Source: Kiritimatiellia bacterium
GTDB taxonomy: Bacteria; Verrucomicrobiota; Kiritimatiellia; UBA8416; JADHWI01
Assembly: GCA_016783565.1 (NCBI GenBank)
Contig: JADHWI010000005.1
Coordinates: 1 to 64,000 of the forward strand
Length of the DNA stretch: 64,000 nt
Reading direction: 5' to 3'
The notes below the pieces were generated by a model. It saw nothing but the letters and a program-made list of their open reading frames with translations, did not search any database and was not told the DNA's origin. A program made the position numbers and the translations under genes. This document shows positions 51,476 to 59,297 of this stretch, in pieces (within the stretch, counting starts at the first letter, position 1; each line of letters begins with the position of its first letter).

Positions 51476-52380
51476 GTGCATGGACCTCCAGGTCGATGGA
51501 TGTTTTGAGAGCCATGCGCCCGGGGCAGTGGACCAAGAATGCAGTGGTCGCTGCAGCCTTCTTTTTTGCGATTGGAGATAAAGCCCAGTCGCTGGATTTA
51601 TTTTCCGCCACGATACAGACCATTCTGGCCGTTGTCGCATTTTGCCTCGTGTCGAGTGGCGTCTATGTGTTTAACGATATTCGTGATCGAGACGCTGACC
51701 GGCGACACCCTGAAAAGCGATTTCGCCCTATTGCGGCGGGGCGTATGCCTGTGCGTGATGCGGTCGTGTTGTCATGTTGCCTTCTGATGGTTGGCATCGG
51801 TTTGGCTTCGTGGTTGCATATCAATATGGGCCTGATTGTTTCTTCTTATGTTGGGCTACAGGCGTTATATAGCCTGGTGCTCAAGCGTGTGGCGCTGTTG
51901 GATATCCTGGTTATTGCGATGGGATTTGTTATTCGGGCACTGGCAGGTGGTTTGGCGTTGAATGTGCCCGTTTCTCCCTGGTTGCTGATGTGTACGTTCT
52001 TACTGGCGCTTTTTCTTGGCGTGTGCAAGCGCCGTCACGAAAAGGTCCAGGTGGGCGATGAGGAGCAGGTGCAGCGGGAAGCGCTCGAAAAGTACGATAC
52101 GCGCCTTCTGGATCAGCTCGTTGCGATTACAAGTTCGTCTACGGTGTTATCCTACGCCATCTATACCTTATCCCCGGAAACTATCGAAAAATTTGGTACT
52201 TCTGCGCTGGGATTGACGATACCGTTTGTGGTGTTTGGTGTGTTCCGCTATCTCGATCTGGTTTATCGGCAGCAATTGGGTGACCGTCCGGAGAAGATCC
52301 TGTTAACGGATGTCCCTATTTTGATTAATCTGGCAGCGTATGGAATCACCTTGTTGATTATCTTTGCATGCGCTGTCTGA
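51472..52380 (+). CDS. UbiA-family prenyltransferase, decaprenyl-phosphate phosphoribosyltransferase-like
   Basis: A 302-residue membrane enzyme with about eight hydrophobic segments. The prenyl-diphosphate binding motif is NDIRDRDADRRHPEKRFRP (about 65-83), which matches decaprenylphosphate phosphoribosyltransferases (NDxxDxxxDRxHPxKRFRPIAAG) better than ubiquinone or haem UbiA enzymes. It would attach phosphoribose to polyprenyl phosphate, the first step towards lipid-linked ribose or arabinose. The start is a TTG at 51472, behind GAGGAG; it overlaps the previous stop as TTGA. An ATG at 51496 is the alternative. Confidence 0.85.
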   Translation: MSAWTSRSMDVLRAMRPGQWTKNAVVAAAFFFAIGDKAQSLDLFSATIQTILAVVAFCLVSSGVYVFNDIRDRDADRRHPEKRFRPIAAGRMPVRDAVVLSCCLLMVGIGLASWLHINMGLIVSSYVGLQALYSLVLKRVALLDILVIAMGFVIRALAGGLALNVPVSPWLLMCTFLLALFLGVCKRRHEKVQVGDEEQVQREALEKYDTRLLDQLVAITSSSTVLSYAIYTLSPETIEKFGTSALGLTIPFVVFGVFRYLDLVYRQQLGDRPEKILLTDVPILINLAAYGITLLIIFACAV

Positions 52381-52390
52381 TGGTCCGTGA

Positions 52391-53380
52391 TTATGCCATC
52401 CAGTTGAAACGGATTGGGGTTTCATCCGTCGCGGTATCTCGTCGCCTTTCCAAGGCTTTGCGATAGCGTCCTGGAAGTGCGCATACAAAATCCCTGGCAT
52501 CCTGCGCTTCGGTGGATAGACCCGTGAGTTGGGCTAGTTCCCATGCGTCGATAAGAAATTCCATGATCTCAATGTAGTCGCGCGATGTATAGACTCCTGC
52601 GCGCTGCGCAAGGACTTCAAAACGCTTGAAAGCGATGCCTTTTTCGCCCCCGGATTCCCTTAAATTCATTGCCGGCATGATGATCTTTTTGCGAAACATA
52701 TCTGCGATAGCCAGCACGGCTTCGTCGGTATCGATCTCAAGAAATTTCTGGATGAATAATCTATAGGCTTTGGCATGCCAGCCTTCATCGCCCGCAATGA
52801 CGCGGTTCATCTTTGCCAGACGTGGCGCACCGGCGGATTCTGCCATTCGGCCAATATTGCGGTGAGACCGTAGCGTCGCCAGTTCCTGGAAACTTGTGTA
52901 GACAAAAAAGCGGTAGGGATCACTTCCTGTCTGTATATCCATGCCATCGTAAACCAGATGGTGGATGGTGAGTTCCACTTCGCGCATCTTAACTCTGCCG
53001 CAGAGACGCAGGTATGCGGCCAGGACATCGCCATGTCGATTTTCTTCAGCGCACCAGGCCCTGTTCCAGGCTGCCCAGGGTGTACCGTTCGTGCAGCCCG
53101 CCTGCCCGACGCCCTTCATAGACGCCAGCCATTGTGCATATGTGGGCAGAGCTTCCTCGGTGATGGTGTCGCCCACTAGCGAATTGAGGATGTCCTCAGG
53201 AAGTCGAGAGGCCTCCTCTTGCAGCTCGGCAAGGTCTTCTGCGGCTGATTCCGAGGTGAAATCAGGCAAAAAATCTGAGGGTTGCCACAATTCGTCGGTG
53301 GAGCGCAATAGCTTTGGCCATTGTTCATCAATAAATGGTTCCAGGTGCTTCATAACACTTTTTCGTGATGCATACATCAT
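52391..53380 (-). CDS. Acyl-[acyl-carrier-protein] desaturase, plant stearoyl-ACP type
   Basis: A soluble di-iron desaturase of 329 residues. Iron ligands occur in two ferritin-like motifs: EENRHG (112-117) and DEGWH (198-202). EEALPTY near residue 75 and YTSFQELAT near 161 match the plant delta-9 stearoyl-ACP desaturase pattern, normally seen in plants and actinobacteria. It would introduce a double bond into ACP-bound fatty acids. The ATG at 53380 is favoured because AAGGA lies five bases before it; an upstream ATG (53407) has no such site. It is convergent with the UbiA gene and divergent from the operon at 53577. Confidence 0.85.
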   Translation of the reverse strand: MMYASRKSVMKHLEPFIDEQWPKLLRSTDELWQPSDFLPDFTSESAAEDLAELQEEASRLPEDILNSLVGDTITEEALPTYAQWLASMKGVGQAGCTNGTPWAAWNRAWCAEENRHGDVLAAYLRLCGRVKMREVELTIHHLVYDGMDIQTGSDPYRFFVYTSFQELATLRSHRNIGRMAESAGAPRLAKMNRVIAGDEGWHAKAYRLFIQKFLEIDTDEAVLAIADMFRKKIIMPAMNLRESGGEKGIAFKRFEVLAQRAGVYTSRDYIEIMEFLIDAWELAQLTGLSTEAQDARDFVCALPGRYRKALERRRDTATDETPIRFNWMA

Positions 53381-53510
53381 TTTGGTCCTTTTGCGCTGAG
53401 TATTCATCTAATTTATTATATGAGACCGACAAGGTAGCATATTGTGTCGGTAATGGCGAGCAAAGAATGAAGGTGAGGTTTCTGTTCTTTAGACAAGTCC
53501 ACCGCCGAGG

Positions 53511-53539
53511 TTGACTGTCTCGTGCGATGCCTCTATACT
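53511..53539 (+). promoter_or_regulatory. Strong predicted sigma70 promoter of the HAD-thiC-mazG operon
   Basis: TTGACT (53511-53516) and TATACT (53534-53539) are exactly 17 bases apart, five of six matches at each box. Transcription would start near 53546, leaving a leader of about 31 nt with GGAGGA before the first gene. There is no room for a TPP riboswitch. Confidence 0.65.
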
Positions 53540-53576
53540 CCACCACGTTTTTTAATGATCAGGAGGAAAAAGTCGT

Positions 53577-54287
53577 ATGTCCGATAAGGAAGCCCCGCAG
53601 GAAGAAGCCGTCGAAGAAGCGCTCCCAACACGTGCACTGATGTTTGTGCTTGAGGATCTGGCCTTTGATGTGCACGAGATTATGTATTCAACGCTCAAAA
53701 AGCTGCTCAAGAACCGAGAGATCGATTTGACACAAGCGTTGTTCAGTGCGCATTTTGTCTCAGGTCGTATCGATAGAAAATTACCTCATTTTCTTCGCGC
53801 TGTCGGAAGAGAGCGGCTGTCTGAGGAAAAGTTGATTGCGGAGATTAACGAGGCTATATCGGCTGCCATTTTGTCTGAAGATGTACAGACGGGTCTCAAA
53901 CCTTTGTTGAAAAAGTTTCGAGGCGACGATGTCGCCATAGGTGTGATCAGTCTGCTTAATGATGAGCAGGCGGAAGCCGTCATTGAAAAGGCTGGACTGG
54001 AAGAGTTGATTGACGGTGTCATTTGCTGTGGTCATTCCGGTCTCGCTTTACCTGCTGCAGAGGCTTGGTGGCGTTTGGTGCGGACCTTGTCCGTGAAGCC
54101 CGTACGTAGTGTAGCGGTTTCATCCACTTCTGCGGCGATGCGTGCATCGCTTAAAACGGGTTCGCGCGCATTCGTGTTGGAGTCGACGTATACAGAGTGT
54201 CAGGATTTTGGCGGTGCGGATGCCGTAATATCATCGCTTAAAGATCTGCAGGGAGTTTTGAAAGAGTGGTTGGACGCCGCAGGATGA
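53577..54287 (+). CDS. Degenerate HAD-like protein upstream of thiC
   Basis: A 236-residue protein with the layout of a HAD-superfamily phosphatase (beta-phosphoglucomutase-like cap and core) but no catalytic residues. Where DxDGTLxD is expected the sequence reads VLEDLAFDV (about 23-31). Later segments match HAD motifs in spacing (VIGVISLLNDEQAE, GLEELIDGVICCGHSGL, VAVSSTSAAMRASLKTGS) but lack the conserved Lys and the acidic pair. It is the first gene of an operon with thiC and mazG and overlaps thiC by ATGA. Probably a non-catalytic partner or a very divergent phosphatase; the assignment is by pattern only. Confidence 0.6.
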   Translation: MSDKEAPQEEAVEEALPTRALMFVLEDLAFDVHEIMYSTLKKLLKNREIDLTQALFSAHFVSGRIDRKLPHFLRAVGRERLSEEKLIAEINEAISAAILSEDVQTGLKPLLKKFRGDDVAIGVISLLNDEQAEAVIEKAGLEELIDGVICCGHSGLALPAAEAWWRLVRTLSVKPVRSVAVSSTSAAMRASLKTGSRAFVLESTYTECQDFGGADAVISSLKDLQGVLKEWLDAAG

Positions 54288-55573
54288 TGACACAGCTGGC
54301 TGCTGCTCTTAACCATACCATCACGCCCGCTATGGAAGCGGCCGCAACGGCCGAGCAGGTTTCTGCGGAGCTCGTTCGTTCCGAGGTGGCTGCGGGTCGC
54401 GCTGTGGTGCCTTGTAATCCTGCGCATCGTGCCTTGGTGCCCGCGGTCGCCGGCCGCTCTTTCAGGACCAAGGTGAACGCGAACATCGGCTTTTCTCCCG
54501 ATCTGTCTTCTCGCCAGGAAGAACAGTGCAAACTCATCGAAGCACTTTCTGCCGGTGCTGATTTTGTCATGGACTTGAGTGTGGGTAAGGAGCTTGGTCC
54601 GATACGTCAGTCGATTCTGGATACCTCTACCGTTGCGGTTGGCACTGTCCCGATTTACGAGGCGTTGTCGCGCTTGGATGGGGATGGAACTGCGTTGACG
54701 GATGAACTGCTTCTGCAGGTGATTACTGAGCAGGCGGAGCAGGGGGTGGATTTCATGACCATTCATGCGGGACTGCTCAAGGAGCATGTGCCGCTGGCTG
54801 TGCGGCGTAAGCTGGGCATTGCGAGTCGGGGTGGGGCAATTCTTGCGGGATGGATGCAGCATCATGAGCGTCAGAATCCTTTTTACGAGCGTTGGGATGA
54901 TGTGCTTGAGATTTGCCGTCGTCATGATGTGACGGTTTCGCTTGGGGATGGTTTGCGACCTGGCTGTTTGGCTGATGCCAGTGATGAAGCGCAGTTTGCA
55001 GAACTGGCTGTGCTGGGCGATTTGGTGAAGCGCTGTCGCAGCGCGCACGTGCAGGTGATGGTTGAGGGGCCGGGGCATGTGCCGTACGACCAGATTCAAA
55101 TGAATATGGAGCGGCAGCAGGACGTTTGTGACGGTGCGCCTTTCTATGTGCTTGGGCCGCTGGTTACGGATGTTGCAGCCGGGTACGATCACATTGCTTG
55201 TGCAATCGGTGGTACGGCTGCTGCATACCACGGTGCCTGCTTGCTCTGTTATGTCACGCCATCTGAGCATCTTGGGCTTCCAACATGCGATGACGTACGC
55301 GAGGGCGTCATGGCCTGCCGTATCGCTGCACATGCAGCAGATGTGGCCAGAGGGCTTGCCGGGGCGCGCGATCTGGACGACCGTATGTCGGAAGCGCGAG
55401 CTGAACTGGACTGGGAAACACAGTTTTCTGTGGCGTTGGACGGTGAACGGGCTCGAAAACGTTATTTAGAGGGAAACCCATCGGCCGGACACGGCAATGA
55501 TCACTGTTCTATGTGTGGACGTGAATTCTGCGCGGTACGAACCAGTCAGCATTTGCGGGAACAGGCAAAATGA
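54284..55573 (+). CDS. thiC: Phosphomethylpyrimidine synthase
   Basis: Radical SAM enzyme that rearranges aminoimidazole ribotide to the thiamine pyrimidine precursor. The 429 residues are the short form without the N-terminal domain found in proteobacteria. The C-terminal iron-sulfur motif CSMCGREFC (C-x2-C-x4-C), the VEGPGHVP motif with RCRSAHVQVM before it, and ALSRLDGDG are all present. The start at 54284 overlaps the upstream stop (ATGA). The gene is coupled to mazG by another ATGA. No TPP riboswitch (CTGAGA with ACCTGA) was found upstream. Confidence 0.96.
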   Translation: MMTQLAAALNHTITPAMEAAATAEQVSAELVRSEVAAGRAVVPCNPAHRALVPAVAGRSFRTKVNANIGFSPDLSSRQEEQCKLIEALSAGADFVMDLSVGKELGPIRQSILDTSTVAVGTVPIYEALSRLDGDGTALTDELLLQVITEQAEQGVDFMTIHAGLLKEHVPLAVRRKLGIASRGGAILAGWMQHHERQNPFYERWDDVLEICRRHDVTVSLGDGLRPGCLADASDEAQFAELAVLGDLVKRCRSAHVQVMVEGPGHVPYDQIQMNMERQQDVCDGAPFYVLGPLVTDVAAGYDHIACAIGGTAAAYHGACLLCYVTPSEHLGLPTCDDVREGVMACRIAAHAADVARGLAGARDLDDRMSEARAELDWETQFSVALDGERARKRYLEGNPSAGHGNDHCSMCGREFCAVRTSQHLREQAK

Positions 55574-56355
55574 CGGATGATCAACCAGCCATGGACCGTC
55601 TCGTGGATGTTATTCGACGGTTGCGGGGACCGGATGGCTGCCCCTGGGATCGCGAGCAAACCCTTGAATCTCTTCGCCCTTATCTGATTGAGGAAGCCTA
55701 TGAGCTTCTGGAGGCGGTGGAGTCGGGTGATCCCGCAAAGCATCGTGAGGAACTGGGGGATGTTTTGCTCCAGATTTTGCTGCATGCACAGATTCGAGAT
55801 GAGCAGTCCGATTTCAATCTTGAGGATGTGGTCGACCAGTTGACGGAAAAGCTTATCCGCCGACATCCGCATGTGTTCGGCGATGTGCAGGTCGATGGCG
55901 CGCAGGAGGTACTCAAGAATTGGGAAACAATCAAGGCCCGGGAACGTAATCAGCGCCGAAGTGAATCGGTCGTGCACGGTATTCCTGCTGCTTTGCCAGC
56001 GTTACAGCGGGCGCAGCGCATTCAGTCGCGTGCTGCGCGGGTGGGCTTTGACTGGGAGCATGAGGACGACGTGCTCGATAAGATACATGAAGAAATTGAT
56101 GAATTGCGTGTGGAACTGGATCGCTGTGACGCGCAACGCTCTGCCGAGGAGGTGGGTGATCTCCTGTTTTCGATCGTCAACTTTTGCCGGTTTCGTAAAA
56201 TTGACGCTGAAGGTGCATTGCGTCATGCCACAACGAAGTTTGTGACACGTTTTCAAGGAGTGGAGCGTCGCGTGCATGCTGAGGATCGCGAGATGAGTGA
56301 TTGCACCCTGGCTGAACTCGATGCACATTGGGATGCGGTGAAGCGCGAGGAGTGA
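55570..56355 (+). CDS. mazG: Nucleoside triphosphate pyrophosphohydrolase MazG
   Basis: House-cleaning pyrophosphatase that hydrolyses non-canonical NTPs. The 261 residues have two complete MazG domains: LRGPDGCPWDREQT and EEAYELLEAVES with HREELGDVLLQIL in the first, and KIHEEIDELRVELD with AEEVGDLLFSIVNF in the second, each carrying the EExxE and ExxD metal-binding residues. This is the full-length, two-domain type. It ends 8 bp before the convergent coiled-coil gene. Confidence 0.94.
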   Translation: MTDDQPAMDRLVDVIRRLRGPDGCPWDREQTLESLRPYLIEEAYELLEAVESGDPAKHREELGDVLLQILLHAQIRDEQSDFNLEDVVDQLTEKLIRRHPHVFGDVQVDGAQEVLKNWETIKARERNQRRSESVVHGIPAALPALQRAQRIQSRAARVGFDWEHEDDVLDKIHEEIDELRVELDRCDAQRSAEEVGDLLFSIVNFCRFRKIDAEGALRHATTKFVTRFQGVERRVHAEDREMSDCTLAELDAHWDAVKREE

Positions 56356-56363
56356 AGACTCTA

Positions 56364-57647
56364 TTATGGCGCCAAGCCAGCGACAAGGCGTGTTTCATTG
56401 GTGCGGATGTTTCGAATTTTCTGATCGCGACTGATCGCGCCGGTTTTTACAAGATGACGGGTCGCTTGCAAGTGGAAGGGTCCAAAGGTTGTACCGTCGG
56501 TCAGGTCTGCGACCCAGTCCATTCCTAATGCGGTGAGATCTGGCGCAGCAATCCAATGTGTGCCGTCAGAAGAGATCTGGTGTGAGGGATCAATGCGGCA
56601 ATCGGTCGCCCATTTCTGTAGTTCGCTCAAGCTGGCAGGCCCATATTCTGCATAGTCGGCGTCTCGAATGCGCCACTTCAGAGTTGCTGCGTTTTCGGTT
56701 TCTTGTTCGCGTTCCCGTTGCTCTTTATCGAATTGCTGTTGCAGGCGTCGGTTATCTTGTGCCATATCCCGATTTTTTTTTTGCAGCGCTGTGAGCTCGC
56801 GGTTGAATTTGGCCTGTGCATCCTGCTCCTGCTTTTCTACTGTCTCGCGTGCAAGTCGTTCGGCCTGAAGCTCATCACGCATGCGGCTGAGGAGGGTCGC
56901 ATCACGTTGGGACGCTTTGAGCGCATGGTCCAACTTCGCAGCAAGATCGGTTTCTTTATTGCGGGCGGCTTGCAGTTCTGCTTCAAGCATTGCAGCCTGT
57001 TTTTCTATCTGCGCAAGAGATTGCTTCAGTGCCGCTTTTTCGCTGGTTAATTTTTCGGTCGTACTATCCAGTTTTTTTTGTAGTCGGGCTTGCTGCTGTT
57101 TTGTTGTCGTCAGCGCTTTTTTCGTTTGCTTTGATTCTTCCAGGGTTTTGGCCAGTTTGTTTGAGGTATTTTTCAGGGCCGTGTCTGCTGCCTCGATCTT
57201 TTTCTGTAGTTTTGCACGAGTCTCTTTGTGCTTCTGTGTGATTTCTCGGACGGATTTCTGGCGCTTATCTAACTCCTTTTGGGCATGTTCGAAGAGTTCC
57301 GTTGAAGCGTGGTGATCGTCTGAGAGTCTGTTGACTTGTTCGGTGAGGGCTTCGGATCGGTGGTGCAAGCGTCGCTTGTCATCCTGGTGCTTCTCTAAGG
57401 CTTGTTTGAGCTCGGAGATCTCTGATTCCAGCTTATTACTTTTGCGTTCAAGCCCTCGGGCGCTTTTGCGGGTGGATTGCACTTTCTCTCGACGCTTTTC
57501 TTTTTCCTGTTCGAGCCGTTGCTCAAGAACCTTGATGCGTCGTTCCGCGCCTTTGGCACGTTTCTCGGCCTCTTTGACTTGCTCTGCGATTTGGCGCGAG
57601 AATGCCTGCACGGCATCGCTGAGAGCTTTTTCGGTGAGATCAACCAT
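56364..57647 (-). CDS. Long coiled-coil protein with C-terminal tandem GYF_2-like domains
   Basis: A 427-residue protein. Residues about 5-325 form one long coiled coil of Lys, Glu, Gln and Ala (repeated heptads, for example LESEISELKQALEKHQDDKRRL, in short runs). The C-terminal about 95 residues contain two small domains of the GYF_2/DUF4339 type: WRIRDADYAEYGPASLSELQ and VADLTDGTTFGPFHLQATRH, with the YGP and FGP landmarks. No signal peptide or membrane segment. GYF_2 domains bind peptides; such proteins are common in PVC bacteria. Function unknown; a scaffold is plausible. Confidence 0.7.
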   Translation of the reverse strand: MVDLTEKALSDAVQAFSRQIAEQVKEAEKRAKGAERRIKVLEQRLEQEKEKRREKVQSTRKSARGLERKSNKLESEISELKQALEKHQDDKRRLHHRSEALTEQVNRLSDDHHASTELFEHAQKELDKRQKSVREITQKHKETRAKLQKKIEAADTALKNTSNKLAKTLEESKQTKKALTTTKQQQARLQKKLDSTTEKLTSEKAALKQSLAQIEKQAAMLEAELQAARNKETDLAAKLDHALKASQRDATLLSRMRDELQAERLARETVEKQEQDAQAKFNRELTALQKKNRDMAQDNRRLQQQFDKEQREREQETENAATLKWRIRDADYAEYGPASLSELQKWATDCRIDPSHQISSDGTHWIAAPDLTALGMDWVADLTDGTTFGPFHLQATRHLVKTGAISRDQKIRNIRTNETRLVAGLAP

Positions 57648-57721
57648 AAATACCTTTCACTAAGTGCCTATTGTCTATGCGGTTTTGACGTTGGTGGTCA
57701 AGCTTTTTGGTCGCTGTTGTG

Positions 57722-57750
57722 TTGACAGAAGGCGGGGCAGATCCTAATCT
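57722..57750 (+). promoter_or_regulatory. Predicted sigma70-type promoter of efp
   Basis: TTGACA (57722-57727) is followed after 17 bases by TAATCT (57745-57750). The -35 is perfect and the -10 is weak. Transcription would start near 57757, leaving a 37-nt leader with GGAG before the ATG at 57794. Confidence 0.5.
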
Positions 57751-57793
57751 GAGCGCCCATTTCAATCCGAAAACACAAGACGTGGAGAGAATA

Positions 57794-58357
57794 ATGTACA
57801 GTGCTTCAGATTTGCGCAAAGGCCTTCGAATCGAGATTGACGGTTCGCCCTATATTGTGACGGAATTTCGATTTAACAAACCCGGTAAGGGACAGGCGAT
57901 CTATAACTGCAAATTGAAGAATATGCTTACGGGTAGCACCATGAGCAAAAGTTATCGTTCAAACGATAAAATGGATAAGCCTGCCCTGTCAGAACGGCCG
58001 TTGGTTTATTCTTACGAGGATAGTGGCCAGTATGTCTTTATGGATGAGAACTATGAACAACTGGAGTTGACAGCTGAAGTGCTGGGCGACATGCGTCTTT
58101 TTCTCGAGGAAGACATGAAAGTCGATGTTTTGTTCTATAATGGTGCACCCGTGGGTGTGACGTTGCCGACTTTTGTTGTGAAGGTGATTGAATTTACCGA
58201 ACCGGGGGCACGTGGTAACACGGCCACGAATGTTCTGAAACCCGCCACGGTGACCGGTGGTTACGAAGTAAACGTTCCGATTTTTATCAACCAGGGCGAT
58301 ACCATTCGTATTGACACACGCACGGGTGAATATTCAGAGCGTGTCGCAACGGCTTGA
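57794..58357 (+). CDS. efp: Elongation factor P
   Basis: Relieves ribosome stalling at polyproline stretches. The 187-residue protein has the three KOW/OB-like domains of EF-P. The tip loop of domain I reads FNKPGKGQAIYNCK, with the modifiable lysine at residue 32. The signature ending GDTIRIDTRTGEYSERV is intact. Translation starts at the ATG at 57794 behind GGAG, which gives the usual MxSASDLRKG N-terminus. It is followed by an epmA-like gene 49 bp later, so the tip lysine is probably beta-lysylated. Confidence 0.97.
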   Translation: MYSASDLRKGLRIEIDGSPYIVTEFRFNKPGKGQAIYNCKLKNMLTGSTMSKSYRSNDKMDKPALSERPLVYSYEDSGQYVFMDENYEQLELTAEVLGDMRLFLEEDMKVDVLFYNGAPVGVTLPTFVVKVIEFTEPGARGNTATNVLKPATVTGGYEVNVPIFINQGDTIRIDTRTGEYSERVATA

Positions 58358-58406
58358 TGCCGGGAGTTGGTAATGGCCTAACGTGTTTGCGGGGGATGGT
58401 GGTAGT

Positions 58407-59297
58407 ATGAGACGCGATCACCTCATTTGTCGCAGCCGAGTTCTTCAGGCTTTACGACGTTTTTTTCTGCAGCGCGATTTTATTGAGGTGGAAACCCCTG
58501 TTCGCATTCCTGCGCCTGCCCTTGAGTTGCATATTGATGCCGAGTTGTCCGGGGATGCCTATCTGCGCACTTCTCCTGAACTGCACATGAAGCGGCTGCT
58601 TGCAGGTGGGATGGAACGAATTTATCAGATGGGCCCCTGTTTTCGTCGTGGCGAGCGCGGACGCATCCATCACCCCGAATATACGATGTTAGAGTGGTAT
58701 CGGGCCCATGCGGATTACGAAGACATCCTCCGGGATACTCGAGCTTTGCTTCCGGAACTCTGTATGGCGGTTGTAGGCGACACGCACTTTACATACCTTG
58801 GAAGGCGTATAGACGTTGGGGAACCGTGGCACGAAATGAGCGTTCGGGACCTGTTTATGCGTGAAGCGGGCTGGGACCCCATCGCGGATTTTGATGCGGA
58901 TCGCTTTGATCTGGATCTGGTTAACAAGATTGAACCGATCTTACCTGGCGATCGCCCCGTTATTTTGCGGGATTATCCCGCAAAGGTGGCTGCGCTGGCG
59001 CGTCTGTCGCCTGCGGATCATGCCGTGGCAGAACGCTGGGAGTTGTATCTCGGTGGCATGGAACTGGCGAATGCTTACTCTGAGCTTGTGGATGCGGTGG
59101 AACAGCGTCACAGGTTTGAGGTGTGTGCAGAGCAGCGGCGTGCAGCAGGTCGTGCGGTTTATCCGCTTGATGAGGCATTCTTGGCTGCTTTGCCCTGTAT
59201 GCCTCCCTCGGGAGGCATTGCATTGGGTGTGGACCGCCTGGTGATGCTTCTTTCGGGTGCTGAGTCGATAGAGGACGTTCTGGCCTGTTGCGTTTAG
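58407..59297 (+). CDS. epmA: EF-P--(R)-beta-lysine ligase
   Basis: A stand-alone class II aminoacyl-tRNA synthetase-like ligase (GenX/PoxA/YjeA) that attaches a beta-lysine to the tip lysine of EF-P. The 296 residues show motif 2 PCFRRGERGRIHHPEYTMLEW and motif 3 GGIALGVDRLVMLL; the N-terminal anticodon-binding domain of lysyl-tRNA synthetase is absent, as in EpmA. The efp-epmA adjacency supports the role. No epmB gene is seen in the window. It overlaps the convergent obg gene by 4 bp. The ATG at 58407 is preferred to a GTG at 58383. Confidence 0.93.
   Translation: MRRDHLICRSRVLQALRRFFLQRDFIEVETPVRIPAPALELHIDAELSGDAYLRTSPELHMKRLLAGGMERIYQMGPCFRRGERGRIHHPEYTMLEWYRAHADYEDILRDTRALLPELCMAVVGDTHFTYLGRRIDVGEPWHEMSVRDLFMREAGWDPIADFDADRFDLDLVNKIEPILPGDRPVILRDYPAKVAALARLSPADHAVAERWELYLGGMELANAYSELVDAVEQRHRFEVCAEQRRAAGRAVYPLDEAFLAALPCMPPSGGIALGVDRLVMLLSGAESIEDVLACCV

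Noticed and set aside
53408-53576. TPP riboswitch before the thiC operon
   Set aside because: The CTGAGA and ACCTGA-type core elements are not found, and the predicted leader is too short.
54200-55333. Long open frame (377 codons) on the minus strand
   Set aside because: It lies antisense to thiC, whose motifs and operon coupling are clear. The translation is rich in His, Arg and Thr with no recognisable domain, as expected from antisense codon bias.
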